This document shows, piece after piece, positions 33,868 through 43,487 of a DNA stretch of 64,000 bases. Location: the NCBI GenBank assembly GCA_965199555.1, contig CBDASJ010000006.1:186001-250000 (forward strand), read 5' to 3'. Source of the DNA: LMUY01 sp965199555 (GTDB lineage: Bacteria > Pseudomonadota > Alphaproteobacteria > Acetobacterales > Acetobacteraceae). The translations under genes were made by a program, and so were the position numbers. The notes under the pieces were generated by a model. The model saw nothing but the letters and a program-made list of their open reading frames with translations, searched no databases and was not told where the DNA came from. Position 1 is the first letter of the stretch; each line of letters begins with the position of its first letter.

Positions 33868-34187
33868 AGCATCATGGCGGCTAGGTTTGCCGGCTGCTTA
33901 ACCTCGATCTCGACGAAGGCGATCGGGTGCGGCGACCCGTTCATTACGTCATGCTTGATGCCCGCCGGCCGGACATAGGACTGCCCTTCTTCGAGGTGCA
34001 CGTCGGTGATTTTGCTGCCGTCATGCACACGCAGCGTGCCCGCCACCAGCATGGTGACGAAGTAGGGCCAACCATGCTCGTGCCAGCCGGTCACCGCGCC
34101 TGGCTCGAACTCCCACTTGGTGATGCGCACCATGGCATCGTCCTGCTGCACCGTTGGAGTGGCGGGAATCGTGCAGTGGAATGCCAT
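33864..34187 (-). CDS. cupin domain protein
   Basis: A 107-residue single-domain cupin. The first motif is GWHEHGWPYFVTMLVAG and the second PAGIKHDVMNGSPHPIAFVE, so metal-binding His residues are present. Such proteins can be dioxygenases, isomerases or sugar-binding regulators, and the role is unknown. The stop codon overlaps the ccrM stop on the other strand (3' ends share 33864-33867). A palindromic repeat lies between its start and the end of ilvD. Confidence 0.85.
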   Translation of the reverse strand: MAFHCTIPATPTVQQDDAMVRITKWEFEPGAVTGWHEHGWPYFVTMLVAGTLRVHDGSKITDVHLEEGQSYVRPAGIKHDVMNGSPHPIAFVEIEVKQPANLAAMML

Positions 34188-34204
34188 AGGAGTGTCCTTG
34201 TTCG

Positions 34205-34241
34205 GGCGCCCTCACCCAACCCTCCCCCGGAGGGAGAGGGC
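34205..34241. repeat. intergenic palindromic repeat, copy 2
   Basis: GCGCCCTCACCCAACCCTCC followed by CCCGGAGGGAGAGGGC forms a stem CCCTCCC against GGGAGAGGG. It matches the copy at 16231-16265 over most of its length. It lies between ilvD and the cupin gene, both on the minus strand, downstream of the ilvD stop. It may also act as the ilvD terminator. Confidence 0.5.
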
Positions 34242-34259
34242 TTGAGGTAGGCGCCGCGA

Positions 34260-35984
34260 CTACTGGTCCGGGTAGCTGTGCGTTTCCGCCGCGCCGCCGG
34301 GGTTGGTCACCGCACCCAGATGGGCCGGGCCTACCAGTTGGGCGAATTTCCAGATCGCGCCGCTGTTGTAGTCCGTGGTGCGCGGCTTCCACGCGGCCCG
34401 GCGCTTCGCCAATTCCGCCTCGCTCAGCAGCACGTCCATCGTTCCCGCTCCCGCATCCAGCACGATCTTGTCGCCGTCTCGCAGCAAGGCGATCGGACCG
34501 CCGAGCGCCGCTTCCGGCCCGACATGGCCGACGCAGAAGCCACGCGTTCCGCCGGAGAAGCGGCCGTCGGTGATCAGCGCCACCGCCTCGCCCATGCCCT
34601 GGCCATAGATGGCGCTGGTGGTGGACAGCATCTCCCGCATGCCCGGGCCGCCGCGCGGCCCTTCGTAGCGGATGACGATCACGTCGCCCGCCTTGTAGGC
34701 GCGGGCCTGCACGGCGGCGAAGGCGTCTTCCTCGCAGTCGAAGCACAGCGCCGTACCTTCGAAGCGTTGCCGTGCCATGCCCGCCACCTTCACGATGGCC
34801 CCGTCCGGCGCCAGGTTGCCGCGCAGGCCCACCACGCCGCCGGTCGGCGACAGGGCGCGCGACACGGGGTAGACCACGTCCTGGTTCTCCGGGAACACGA
34901 CGTCTTTCAGGTTCTCCGCCATGGTGCGGCCGGTCACGGTGATGCAGTCGCCGTTCAGCAGGCCGCCATCCAGCAGCGCCTTCAGGATGACCGGGATGCC
35001 GCCGATCTTGTGCACGTCGAACGCCACGTATTTGCCGCCGGGCTTCAGGTCGGCGATGTATGGCGTGCGGCGGAAGATCTCGACCACGTCGTCCATGGTG
35101 AAGCGGATGCCCGCCTCGTGCGCCATGGCCGGCAGATGCAGCCCGGCATTGGTGCTGCCGCCGGTCGCCGCCACCACGACGGCGGCGTTCACGAACGCTT
35201 CCCGCGTGCAGATGTCACGCGGACGCAAGCCGCTTTCCAGCAGCGCCATCACCGCCCGGCCGCTTTCCACCGCCCAGCGGTCCCGGTCCTCGTAGGGCGC
35301 CGGCGCGCCGGCCGAGCCGGGCAGCGCCAGGCCGATCGCCTCGCTGACCGTGGCCATGGTGTTGGCGGTGAACTGCCCGCCGCACGCCCCGGCGGAGGGG
35401 CAGGCCACGCATTCCAGCTCGTGCAGTTCCTCGTCGGACATGGTGCCGGCGGCGTGGCGGCCCACCGCCTCGAACACGTCGACCACGGTCACGTCCTTGC
35501 CGCGAAAATTGCCCGGCAGGATGGAGCCGCCATACATGAACACCGATGGAATGTTCAGCCGCAGCATGGACATCATCATGCCCGGCAGCGACTTGTCGCA
35601 TCCGGCCAGACCCACCAGCGCGTCATAGCAATGGCCGCGAACGGTCAGCTCCACCGAGTCGGCGATGCATTCGCGCGACACCAGGGAGGACTTCATGCCC
35701 TGGTGGCCCATGGCGATGCCGTCCGTCACCGTGATGGTGGTGAACTCGCGCGGCGTGCCGCCCCCTTCGATGACGCCCTTCTTCACCGACTGCGCCTGCC
35801 GCGACAGTGCGATGTTACAGGGCGCCGCCTCGTTCCAGCAGGTCGCCACGCCGACGAAGGGCTGGTTGATCGCGTCCTCGTCCAACCCCATGGCGTAGTA
35901 GTAGGAGCGGTGGGGCGCCCGGCCCGGCCCGACCGTCACGTGGCGGGATGGCAGGCGGGACTTGTCCCAGCGTTTTGTCAGCAC
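34260..35984 (-). CDS. ilvD: dihydroxy-acid dehydratase
   Basis: A 574-residue Fe-S dehydratase of valine, leucine and isoleucine synthesis. It makes 2-keto acids from 2,3-dihydroxy acids. LVGLAGCDKSLPGMMMSMLR and CVACPSAGACGGQFTANTM carry the cluster Cys; DGRFSGGTRGFCVGHVGPEA is the late family motif. The N-terminal HVTVGPGRAPHRSYYYAMGL is usual for the IlvD/Edd family, with IlvD the better match by length. It is a single gene between the cupin and the glycosyltransferase. Confidence 0.95.
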   Translation of the reverse strand: MLTKRWDKSRLPSRHVTVGPGRAPHRSYYYAMGLDEDAINQPFVGVATCWNEAAPCNIALSRQAQSVKKGVIEGGGTPREFTTITVTDGIAMGHQGMKSSLVSRECIADSVELTVRGHCYDALVGLAGCDKSLPGMMMSMLRLNIPSVFMYGGSILPGNFRGKDVTVVDVFEAVGRHAAGTMSDEELHELECVACPSAGACGGQFTANTMATVSEAIGLALPGSAGAPAPYEDRDRWAVESGRAVMALLESGLRPRDICTREAFVNAAVVVAATGGSTNAGLHLPAMAHEAGIRFTMDDVVEIFRRTPYIADLKPGGKYVAFDVHKIGGIPVILKALLDGGLLNGDCITVTGRTMAENLKDVVFPENQDVVYPVSRALSPTGGVVGLRGNLAPDGAIVKVAGMARQRFEGTALCFDCEEDAFAAVQARAYKAGDVIVIRYEGPRGGPGMREMLSTTSAIYGQGMGEAVALITDGRFSGGTRGFCVGHVGPEAALGGPIALLRDGDKIVLDAGAGTMDVLLSEAELAKRRAAWKPRTTDYNSGAIWKFAQLVGPAHLGAVTNPGGAAETHSYPDQ

Positions 35985-36045
35985 GGCGCGAACTCCCTCA
36001 ACGTAGTCCGACCCTACGCGCCAGGCTGGTGGATGGCAAAGCAGC

Positions 36046-37275
36046 TCAGGCCCGGCGATGCCGGTTGTCGTCCTCCCGGTCGCTGCTGATCGGGATGCTG
36101 CGGATCAGCGCCGGGTGCAGCACATAGGCGTGCAAGCGGTCGCTCCGCCGCACCCCGTGGCGCAACGCGTCGATCACGCCCCAGGCATGGCTGTGGCGCG
36201 GCAGCGCGTCGTACTCGGCCGGGTGCAGGCCGTAGGTTAGCAGCCGCCAATCCACGTCATGGGCGAACCCGTCTTGCTCCACCCAGGCAAGCAGCTTGCG
36301 GGCACCGGCGACGCTCAGCAGGTAGCCGTCGGCGCCCGGGGCGTTGTCCTCCGGCGGGAAGCCGGCAAAGGCCTGCGCCAACGGATAGGTCTGCCAGCGG
36401 TCGGACCCGGCGACCTGCTCGGCCGGCAAACGCGGCTGCAAGCGGTCGTTGACGAAGCAAAGGTCGTAGTCATCGGGCAGACCGAACCCGCCCAAGCCCG
36501 CTGGCAGCGGCAGCATGGGCACCACGTCATCCTCGATGATGAGGCAGTGCGCCAGGCCGCGCGCCAGCATGGTTTCCCAGGCCGATACGTGGCTGAGGAA
36601 GCAGCCGAGCGTGCCCCGCATCGCCGCCGCCGCCTCGTCGGCCAGCCGTCGCACGGCCGGCGCGGGCAGCAGCCGCCCTTCCACGCCGGCGACGCGGAAC
36701 AGCGGCGCCTTGCCGTGGCGGAAATCATGCAGCACGTCCCGCCGTCGCGTGTTGTTGCGATCCAGGTTGATCAGGGCGACGCCGTAGGCCGGTGCCGCTT
36801 CGGGTAGCAGCCGCCCCAACCGTTGATACAGCCGGGCCAACTCGGCCTTGGCGGCCGTGTCCGCCGAGGCCGGCGCCTGGGCCAGATGCCGCGCGGCCGC
36901 GGCCCAGCGCCGGTGCTGGAACAGCACGTTGCCGAGCAGCAGGTGGACCGACGCATCCCCCGGCCGCTGCCGCAGCAGCGCGCGCGCCCGCGTCGCCAGG
37001 CGGGACAGGTCCGCGGCATGGTAGGTGAACAGCCCGGCATAATGCGCGAACCATTCCGCATCCGGCAGGGCGCGGGCGGCACGGCGGAAGGCCGGGTCCG
37101 ATTCGGAGTAGTGATACTGGCTGGCCAGATCGGCCTTCAGCTCCAGCCCGGTCCGCCAATCATCCGGCGCGGCACGCAGCATCCGGCGCCAAACTGCCAC
37201 GGCCTCGTCCAGCCGGCCGTCGGCCCGCGCCTGCAGGGCGTGTTGCTTGTCGGTGGCGGACGCGTGCGTCGTCAC
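36046..37275 (-). CDS. glycosyltransferase family 25 protein with TPR-like N-terminus
   Basis: A 409-residue protein. The N-terminal half is helical with TPR-like units (VHLLLGNVLFQHRRWAAAAR). The C-terminal half is a GT25 (LPS beta-1,4-galactosyltransferase-like) domain: YGVALINLDRN, then GTLGCFLSHVSAWETML and HCLIIEDDVVPML, the D-x-D-like EDD motif. It may decorate LPS or another surface glycan. The start is GTG at 37275, overlapping the valS stop by 4 nt, so it is translated after valS. Confidence 0.85.
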   Translation of the reverse strand: MTTHASATDKQHALQARADGRLDEAVAVWRRMLRAAPDDWRTGLELKADLASQYHYSESDPAFRRAARALPDAEWFAHYAGLFTYHAADLSRLATRARALLRQRPGDASVHLLLGNVLFQHRRWAAAARHLAQAPASADTAAKAELARLYQRLGRLLPEAAPAYGVALINLDRNNTRRRDVLHDFRHGKAPLFRVAGVEGRLLPAPAVRRLADEAAAAMRGTLGCFLSHVSAWETMLARGLAHCLIIEDDVVPMLPLPAGLGGFGLPDDYDLCFVNDRLQPRLPAEQVAGSDRWQTYPLAQAFAGFPPEDNAPGADGYLLSVAGARKLLAWVEQDGFAHDVDWRLLTYGLHPAEYDALPRHSHAWGVIDALRHGVRRSDRLHAYVLHPALIRSIPISSDREDDNRHRRA

Positions 37276-39941
37276 TGGATGCGCTTGAGCGCCGCTTCCA
37301 GCCGGGCGATCTCCGCGGTGAAGGCGGCCAGGCGCTCCCGGTTCTCCTCCACCACTTCCGGCTTGGCCCGGGCGAGGAAGTCCGGCTGGGCCAGCTTGGC
37401 CGCGACCTTGTTCAGTTCGCCCTGTGCCTTGCCATGCTCCCGGGTCAGCCGGGCGCGTTCGGCGGCCAGGTCGATCAGGCCTTCCAGCGGCAGCACGACC
37501 GTCGCCTCGTCCATGCCCATTTGCGCGCTGTTGCGCGGCGGCTCGCCGGCCAGCGGCAGGACCTCGCTGGCCCGCGCCATGCGGCCGATCACCTCCGCCC
37601 AGCGGCCGGCCCGCGCCATGGTGTCCGCCGACGCATCCCGCAGCAGCAAGGGCGCCAGGACGGATGGCGGCACGTTCATCTCGGAGCGCACGGTGCGAAC
37701 CTCGCTCACCAGGCGGACCAGCCAGTCGAGCTCCGCCCGCGCCGCGGCGGCGCCGTCGACGGCGGCCGGCTGCGGCCAGGCGGCGCGGATCAGCTCGGAA
37801 GCCGCGCCGAAGCCGAACGCGCCCCACAGCGTCGCGGACACGAACGGCATCACCGGGTGCAGCAGGCGCAGCAGCAGGCCCAGCACGTGGGCCGTGGCAC
37901 CGCGGAGTTCCGCATCGGCGGCGAAGGATGGCTTGGCGAATTCCAGGAACCAGTCGCAGAACAGGTTCCAGGTGAAGCGGTAGCAGGCGGCGGCGTATTC
38001 ATCGAAGCGATACGCGTCCAGCGCCGCCGTCGCCTCGGCCACGGCGGTGTTGGCCGCGTCCAGGATCCAGCGGGCGAGCACCCCCTGCACCTGCGCCGGG
38101 TCGAAGGCGGCGTCGGCCCGCACGCCGTTCAGCTCGCACAGTCGCGCGGCGTTCCACAGCTTGGTGACGAAGCGGCGATATTCCTCCACCCGGGCCGGCC
38201 CGAGCTTCACGTCCCGTCCCGGCCCGGTCAGCGCGCAGATGGTGAAGCGCAGGGCATCCGCGCCGAACTGGTCCACCATGGCCAGCGGGTCGATGACGTT
38301 GCCCTTCGACTTGCTCATCTTCTGCCCGCGCTCGTCGCGCACCAGGCCGTGGATGTAGACGGTGCGAAACGGCACATCGCCCATGAAGTGCAGCCCCATC
38401 ATCATCATTCGGGCCACCCAGAAGAAGATGATGTCGAAGCCGGTGACGAGCACGTCGCTGGGGTAGTACCGCGCCAAATCCGCGGTCTGTTCCGGCCAGC
38501 CCAGGGTGGAAAACGGCCACAGCGCGGAGGAGAACCAGGTGTCCAGCACGTCCTCGTCCTGCACCAGCGGCTCGTCTCGCCCGTAATGGGCGGCGGCGGC
38601 GGCCTTGGCATCCGCCTCGGTGTGGCCAACGAACACCGCGCCATCCGGGCCATACCAGGCTGGGATGCGATGGCCCCACCAAAGCTGGCGGCTGATGCAC
38701 CAGGGCTGGATGTCGCGCATCCAGGCGAAGAAGGTGTTTTCCCACTGCTTCGGCACGAACACGGTCTTGCCGGTTTCCACCGCCGCGATCGCCGGGGCGG
38801 CCAGCGTCTTGGCATCGGCGTACCATTGCGTGGTCAGCAGCGGCTCGATCGGCACCTCGGAGCGGTCGCCATGCGGCACCTGGTGGGTGTGCGGTTCCGT
38901 GCGCGCCAGCAACTCCAGCCGTTCCAGCTCCGCCACGACGGCCTTGCGCGCCGCCGCGCGGTCCAACCCGGCCAGCCGGCGCGTCCAGTCCGGGTCGGCG
39001 AGGCCGGGCACCGCCACCAGCTCGATCTCCGCCAGGGTCACGCGGGCTTCGCGGTCGAGCACGGAGGGCATCGGCAGATCGTGGCGGCGGCCCACGGCGA
39101 AGTCGTTGAAGTCGTGTGCCGGGGTGATCTTCACCGCACCGGAGCCCTTCTCCGGGTCGGAATAGCTGTCGGCGACGATGGGGATGCGGCGTCCGGTCAG
39201 CGGCACCACCGCGTGTTGGCCGACCAGCGCGGCATAACGGGCGTCGTCCGGATGGACGGCGATGGCGGTGTCGCCCAGCATGGTTTCCGGCCGGGTGGTG
39301 GCCACGGTGATCCAGTCCGCCGTGCCTTCGACCGGGTAGCGGATGTGCCACAGGCTGCCCCTCACCTCGCGGCTCTCGACCTCCAGGTCGGAAATGGCGC
39401 TTTGGAACTTCGGGTCCCAATTCACCAGCCGCCGGTCGCGATAGATCAGGCCCTGGCGATACAGGCTGACGAACACCTCCCGCACCGCGTCCGACAGGCC
39501 GGCATCCATGGTGAAGCGCTCGCGCTGCCAATCCAGCGAGGAGCCGAGTCGGCGGAGTTGCGCGGTGATGGTGCCGCCGGACTGCGCCTTCCAATCCCAC
39601 ACCCGGTCGACGAAGGCGTCGCGGCCGAGCTGCTGGCGCGTTGTCCCCTCGGCGGCGAGTTGGCGCTCGACCACCATCTGTGCGGCGATGCCGGCGTGGT
39701 CCGTGCCGGGCTGCCACAAGGCGTCGCGCCCCTGCATGCGGCGCCAGCGGATCAGCACGTCCTGGATCGTGTTGGTCAGCGCGTGGCCGACATGCAGGCT
39801 GCCGGTGACGTTCGGCGGCGGAATCATGATGGTGAAGGGCTGCGCGCTGCTGCCCGGCTGCGCGGCAAAGGCGCCGTCCCGCTCCCACACCTCGTAAAGC
39901 GGGGTTTCGGCGTCGGCGGGGGAAAATGACTTGTCCAGCAT
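37272..39941 (-). CDS. valS: valyl-tRNA synthetase
   Basis: An 889-residue class I synthetase. PPPNVTGSLHVGHALTN is the HIGH-type motif, KMSKSKGNVIDP (about residue 541) the KMSKS loop, and PWCISRQLWWGHRIPAWYG the conserved core. The C-terminal coiled-coil (ERARLTREHGKAQGELNKVA) is present. The length is normal for the shorter alphaproteobacterial form. It begins 59 nt after popZ in the same direction, an arrangement conserved in related genomes. Confidence 0.97.
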   Translation of the reverse strand: MLDKSFSPADAETPLYEVWERDGAFAAQPGSSAQPFTIMIPPPNVTGSLHVGHALTNTIQDVLIRWRRMQGRDALWQPGTDHAGIAAQMVVERQLAAEGTTRQQLGRDAFVDRVWDWKAQSGGTITAQLRRLGSSLDWQRERFTMDAGLSDAVREVFVSLYRQGLIYRDRRLVNWDPKFQSAISDLEVESREVRGSLWHIRYPVEGTADWITVATTRPETMLGDTAIAVHPDDARYAALVGQHAVVPLTGRRIPIVADSYSDPEKGSGAVKITPAHDFNDFAVGRRHDLPMPSVLDREARVTLAEIELVAVPGLADPDWTRRLAGLDRAAARKAVVAELERLELLARTEPHTHQVPHGDRSEVPIEPLLTTQWYADAKTLAAPAIAAVETGKTVFVPKQWENTFFAWMRDIQPWCISRQLWWGHRIPAWYGPDGAVFVGHTEADAKAAAAAHYGRDEPLVQDEDVLDTWFSSALWPFSTLGWPEQTADLARYYPSDVLVTGFDIIFFWVARMMMMGLHFMGDVPFRTVYIHGLVRDERGQKMSKSKGNVIDPLAMVDQFGADALRFTICALTGPGRDVKLGPARVEEYRRFVTKLWNAARLCELNGVRADAAFDPAQVQGVLARWILDAANTAVAEATAALDAYRFDEYAAACYRFTWNLFCDWFLEFAKPSFAADAELRGATAHVLGLLLRLLHPVMPFVSATLWGAFGFGAASELIRAAWPQPAAVDGAAAARAELDWLVRLVSEVRTVRSEMNVPPSVLAPLLLRDASADTMARAGRWAEVIGRMARASEVLPLAGEPPRNSAQMGMDEATVVLPLEGLIDLAAERARLTREHGKAQGELNKVAAKLAQPDFLARAKPEVVEENRERLAAFTAEIARLEAALKRIQ

Positions 39942-40000
39942 GGAACCGCTTCTAGCGGGTGGCGAAGCGCTGGCAAACGCCTCCCGGCGCAGTACCGCCG

Positions 40001-40603
40001 CTACGGCGCGGCGCGACCGGCGACCCGCTCGATCTCCTGGCGGACCAGGCGTTCCACCAGCGGCGGCAGATGGAGGTCCAGCCAGTCCTTCAGCAGCGGA
40101 CGGATTTCTTCGCGGACCAAGTCCTCGATGGTCGGTCCGCCGCGATACACCTGCGTCGCGCGTTCCTTCGACAAGGTGCGCAACAGCGACCCGACGGAGG
40201 CCGTTGCCGCGGCGGCGCTTTCCGGCGCCATCAGGCTGTCGCCGTGCAGCCCGGCCGACGCTGGCGGGGTCGCGCTTGCGGGTACCTCCAGGCTGGACCG
40301 CGGCTCGTACTCGGGCGACGGCGCCTCCACGGGCAAGGCGGCAAAGGCCGGTTCCGGGGCCGCAACCGGGTCATGCGCCAGCATGGCCTCGTCCAGCACC
40401 AGCACGCCATCGCTTTCATGCGCTTCAGGCCTGGGGGAAGCGGCCGCTTCGGAAGCGGGCGCTTCCTCCGGACTTTCGGGAGCACCCGCCGGCGCCTCGT
40501 CCTCGTTCAGGATGCGACGGATGGAGGCGAGGATATCCTCCATCGAGGGATCCGCACCGCCTTCCCCTCCCGCCGGCGGAGGCGGCGGTGCCGTGCCGCT
40601 CAT
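40001..40603 (-). CDS. popZ: polar organizing protein Z (DUF2497)
   Basis: A 200-residue protein with the two PopZ ends: SMEDILASIRRILNEDE near the N-terminus, and EEIRPLLKDWLDLHLPPLVE with RLVRQEIERV at the C-terminus. Between them is a long acidic Pro/Ala/Glu linker (about residues 40-140), as in Caulobacter PopZ. PopZ forms a polar network that holds centromere-ParB complexes and signalling proteins. The start at 40603 lies 4 nt after the tolC stop. Confidence 0.92.
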   Translation of the reverse strand: MSGTAPPPPPAGGEGGADPSMEDILASIRRILNEDEAPAGAPESPEEAPASEAAASPRPEAHESDGVLVLDEAMLAHDPVAAPEPAFAALPVEAPSPEYEPRSSLEVPASATPPASAGLHGDSLMAPESAAAATASVGSLLRTLSKERATQVYRGGPTIEDLVREEIRPLLKDWLDLHLPPLVERLVRQEIERVAGRAAP

Positions 40604-40607
40604 GCCG

Positions 40608-42002
40608 TCACCGACCGGGTTGGCTGAGTTCGTAGTCGCCGGTGCCGAACAGCCGGTCATGCGCCGCCTTGTAATAGGCGGTATCGTCATACAGCGGCAC
40701 GTTCAGGTTCAGGTCGCGCGCCGTCAGCCGGCCCAGCGCCGCTGCGAGCGCATAGGACGACGTCACCAGGCTGGATAGGTTCTGCACCAGCGTCACGCGC
40801 GATTGCAGCAGGGTCTGCTCCGCGTTCAGCACGTCCAAGGTGGTCCGGCTGCCGACGATCGCTTCCCGCTGCGTGCCTTCCAGCGCGATCTGGTTGGCAC
40901 GGATCGCGGCGCGCGTGCTTTCGATGCTGAACCGCGCGGCGGACAGCGTTTCCCATGACGACAGCGCCGCCTGGATCACCTGGCGGCGGGTGTCGTCCAC
41001 CGTCCGGCGGGATTGCTGCTCCGTCTGTCGTGCGCCCCGGACGGCCGCGTATTCGGCGCCGCCCTGATAGATCGGGATCGACACGTTCAACAGCGCCTGG
41101 GCGCCGATGGTGCGGGAGTTGTTGAACGCCGAGTTGTCTTGCCGGAACGCCGTGGCCTGCGCGCTCAAGGTCGGCATGAGGGTGGAGAAGGCGACGTCCA
41201 CGGCGTCCTTCGACGCGGCCGCGTCGAACATGGTGTAGATCAGCGTCGGGTTGTTGGCGGCCGCGATGCGGGACGCCTCCGCCGCACTCTTAACCGGCAC
41301 GGCCAACGGTTGCGGCACCGTCAGGTTGTTGGGCAGGAACCCCACGTCGCGCTGGTAGGCCGCCCGCGCGGTCTGCACCGAACCTTCCGCGGTTTGCCGG
41401 GTGGAGCGGGCGACCGCCAGGGCGGACTCCGCCTGCGCCACGTCCGTCCGGGTGATCTCGCCCACCCGGAACCGGTCGTTGGTGGCCTGCAACTGCCGGG
41501 TCAGCACCTGCTCGTTGTTGATGTCGAGCTGAAGCACCTGCTCCGTTTGGATGACGTTGACGTAGTCGTTGATGACGTTGGTGAAGACGAGCTGTTCGGT
41601 CGCGATCAAACGGCCGCGTTGGCTGAGCACGCGGTTCTCGGCCTGATGGGTTTGCGCTTCCGTCCTGCCGCCGGTGTAGATCGGCTGGGTCAGCGTGGCG
41701 TTGCCCGTCAGGGTTTCGCGGGCGGTCTGGATCTTGGGGCCGACCGTTTGCTGCGTCCCGGCCCCGCCGCCATAGGTGCCGCTGACGATGATCGTCGGGC
41801 GCCAGCCGGCCAGCGCCTGCGGCACCGTTTCGTCCACGGCACGCAGCGCGGCACGGGCGGCAAGCAAGGTGGGGTTGGAACTGTAGGCGGCCGCCAGCGA
41901 CTCCTGCAGGGTGTGCGGCTGGGTCTGTGCCCCGGCGGCAGTGGCGACGAACGCCAGGCCCAAACCAAACACCGTTGCAACGCGTCTTTGCATTCGCAGC
42001 AT
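40608..42002 (-). CDS. tolC: TolC family outer-membrane efflux channel
   Basis: A 464-residue outer-membrane channel for type I secretion and tripartite efflux. The signal peptide (RRVATVFGLGLAFVATAAGA) precedes TLQESLAAAYSSNPTLLAAR and the repeat landmarks LTQPIYTGGRTEAQ and VSIPIYQGGAEYAAV of the two OEP repeats. The start is chosen among 42029, 42002 and 41993 as the Met just before the charged n-region. It lies between pcm and popZ on the same strand. Confidence 0.93.
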   Translation of the reverse strand: MLRMQRRVATVFGLGLAFVATAAGAQTQPHTLQESLAAAYSSNPTLLAARAALRAVDETVPQALAGWRPTIIVSGTYGGGAGTQQTVGPKIQTARETLTGNATLTQPIYTGGRTEAQTHQAENRVLSQRGRLIATEQLVFTNVINDYVNVIQTEQVLQLDINNEQVLTRQLQATNDRFRVGEITRTDVAQAESALAVARSTRQTAEGSVQTARAAYQRDVGFLPNNLTVPQPLAVPVKSAAEASRIAAANNPTLIYTMFDAAASKDAVDVAFSTLMPTLSAQATAFRQDNSAFNNSRTIGAQALLNVSIPIYQGGAEYAAVRGARQTEQQSRRTVDDTRRQVIQAALSSWETLSAARFSIESTRAAIRANQIALEGTQREAIVGSRTTLDVLNAEQTLLQSRVTLVQNLSSLVTSSYALAAALGRLTARDLNLNVPLYDDTAYYKAAHDRLFGTGDYELSQPGR

Positions 42003-42103
42003 CCCATGCCCGTCGCGCCAATCTGGCATGGCGCGCCATGCCGCGCCAACACCTGCCGCGCCAAGCCCCCGCAATGCGTGTCGCGGTGTTGCCGGCACGC
42101 CCC

Positions 42104-42778
42104 TCAGAACACGAAGGCGGCGGCCGGGCGCAGGCCAGGGAGCAGCGGCGTCGTGCAATCGAACATCTCGCGCGACCGGAGGCCCTGGCTGCCGGCCACC
42201 CGCTCGGCCAGCACCGCACGGCCACCGACCGACCCGGCCGCGGCGACCACCGTCACCAGCCGGCCGACCTGCGATAGCTGTGCGGCATACGAGTCAGGGA
42301 TGGCGGTCACGGCGCCCTCGATGATGACGGCGTCCCATGGCTCGCTGCTGGGCAGCCCGGCGGACAGCCGCCCATCCACCAGGCGCACCGACGGGGCGAC
42401 CCGGGGCAGCACGCGCAGGGCGAGCGCGATCAACGCGTCGTCCTCTTCCAGCGCCATCACCTGCCCGCCGCAGGCCGCGGCAAGCGCGGCGCCATAGCCG
42501 GTGCCGGCCGCCACCACCAGCACCCGCTCGCCCGGCCGTATCCGCGCCATCTGCACCAGCCGAGCGATCACCAGCGGCTCCATCAGCACGCGGCCGCCGC
42601 CGAGCGGCAGATCCTCATCCACATAGGCCATCGGGGCCAGGGCAGGCGGCACGAACTGTTCCCGCGGCAGGCTGCGCATGGCGCTCAGCACGCGCGGGTC
42701 CGACACCCGGTTGGGACGGACCTGGCAGTCCACCATGTTGTTGCGCGCGGCCGTGAAGTCGGTCTGGGGCTGATCCAT
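42104..42778 (-). CDS. pcm: protein-L-isoaspartate O-methyltransferase family protein
   Basis: A 224-residue SAM-dependent methyltransferase. NMVDCQVRPNRVSDPRVLSA and REQFVPPALAPMAYVDEDLP match the alphaproteobacterial Pcm-like family. VLVVAAGTGYGAALAA is the SAM motif, with AAGTG where classic Pcm has I-G-T-G-S-G. It is the usual upstream neighbour of tolC in this order. The start ATG 42778 begins the family homology (MDQPQTDFTAARNNMV). It likely repairs isoaspartyl residues, although this clade is less well tested. Confidence 0.85.
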   Translation of the reverse strand: MDQPQTDFTAARNNMVDCQVRPNRVSDPRVLSAMRSLPREQFVPPALAPMAYVDEDLPLGGGRVLMEPLVIARLVQMARIRPGERVLVVAAGTGYGAALAAACGGQVMALEEDDALIALALRVLPRVAPSVRLVDGRLSAGLPSSEPWDAVIIEGAVTAIPDSYAAQLSQVGRLVTVVAAAGSVGGRAVLAERVAGSQGLRSREMFDCTTPLLPGLRPAAAFVF

Positions 42779-42903
42779 GGGCGGTCCAAAAAGCAGGGCT
42801 TCTGTATAGGGTGCGGTGCCCTGCCCCGGCAACCGCGCCTGTCCGGTTTGGACGCCAGCATGGATTGTCGCGCCGCCCGGGCGGCAGTATGGAAGCGCCG
42901 TGA

Positions 42904-42977
42904 GGTCCGATGTCAGAGCGGTTATGTAAGGGACTGCAAATCCCTCTAGCCCGGTTCGACTCCGGGTCGGACCTCCA
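42904..42977 (+). tRNA. tRNA-Cys (anticodon GCA)
   Basis: It folds with acceptor GGTCCGA/TCGGACC, anticodon stem GGGAC/ATCCC region with loop holding GCA, and T-arm CCCGG TTCGACT CCGGG. Discriminator T and CCA (42975-42977) are encoded. It lies between the start of pcm and the 3' end of the FKBP gene. Confidence 0.93.
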
Positions 42978-42992
42978 AACGCCGCCGGCCGG

Positions 42993-43430
42993 TTAGCGGA
43001 TCGCCAGCAATTCCACGTCGAAGATCAGCGTGGCGCCCGGCGGGATGACGCCACCGGCGCCGCGGCTGCCATAGCCCTGGTCCGGCGGGATGATCAGCGT
43101 GCGCTTGCCGCCGACATGCATGGTGGCAACGCCCTGGTCCCAGCCGGCGATCACCTGCCCAGCCCCGAGCGTGAATGAGAACGGCTGCCCGCGATCCCGC
43201 GAGCTGTCGAACTTGCGGCCCGGCTTGCCGCCATCGTCCAACCAGCCCGTGTAATGCACGGACACGGTTTGCATGGCGGAGGGCTGCGGGCCGGTGCCGA
43301 CCACCTCGTCCCGGTATTGGACCCCGGATGGCAACGTCATCAGGTCGGCGGCAGGGGCGGAACTGGTCATGGCGATCAACAGGGCTCCGACAAGGGGCGC
43401 GAACGCCCGGGAAAGGATGGAACGGGGCAC
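42993..43430 (-). CDS. FKBP-type peptidyl-prolyl isomerase, exported
   Basis: A 145-residue protein with a signal peptide (FAPLVGALLIAMTSSAPAAD). The FKBP core is complete: VSVHYTGWLDDGGKPGRKFD, FTLGAGQVIAGWDQGV, GGKRTLIIPPDQGYGSRG and PPGATLIFDVELL. It probably assists folding in the periplasm. It ends 16 nt from tRNA-Cys and starts 58 nt from the split tRNA-Leu. Confidence 0.93.
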   Translation of the reverse strand: MPRSILSRAFAPLVGALLIAMTSSAPAADLMTLPSGVQYRDEVVGTGPQPSAMQTVSVHYTGWLDDGGKPGRKFDSSRDRGQPFSFTLGAGQVIAGWDQGVATMHVGGKRTLIIPPDQGYGSRGAGGVIPPGATLIFDVELLAIR

Positions 43431-43487
43431 GGCATCGCTCCTTTATGGCATCGAAATCCTGCCACTAGCGCCTTGAACCATTGATGA

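Noticed and set aside
37434..39929. Long open frame of more than 800 codons on the plus strand opposite valS
   Set aside because: It is the antisense shadow of valS in very GC-rich DNA. It lacks any domain, is rich in Arg, His, Gly and Gln, and valS carries all its motifs.
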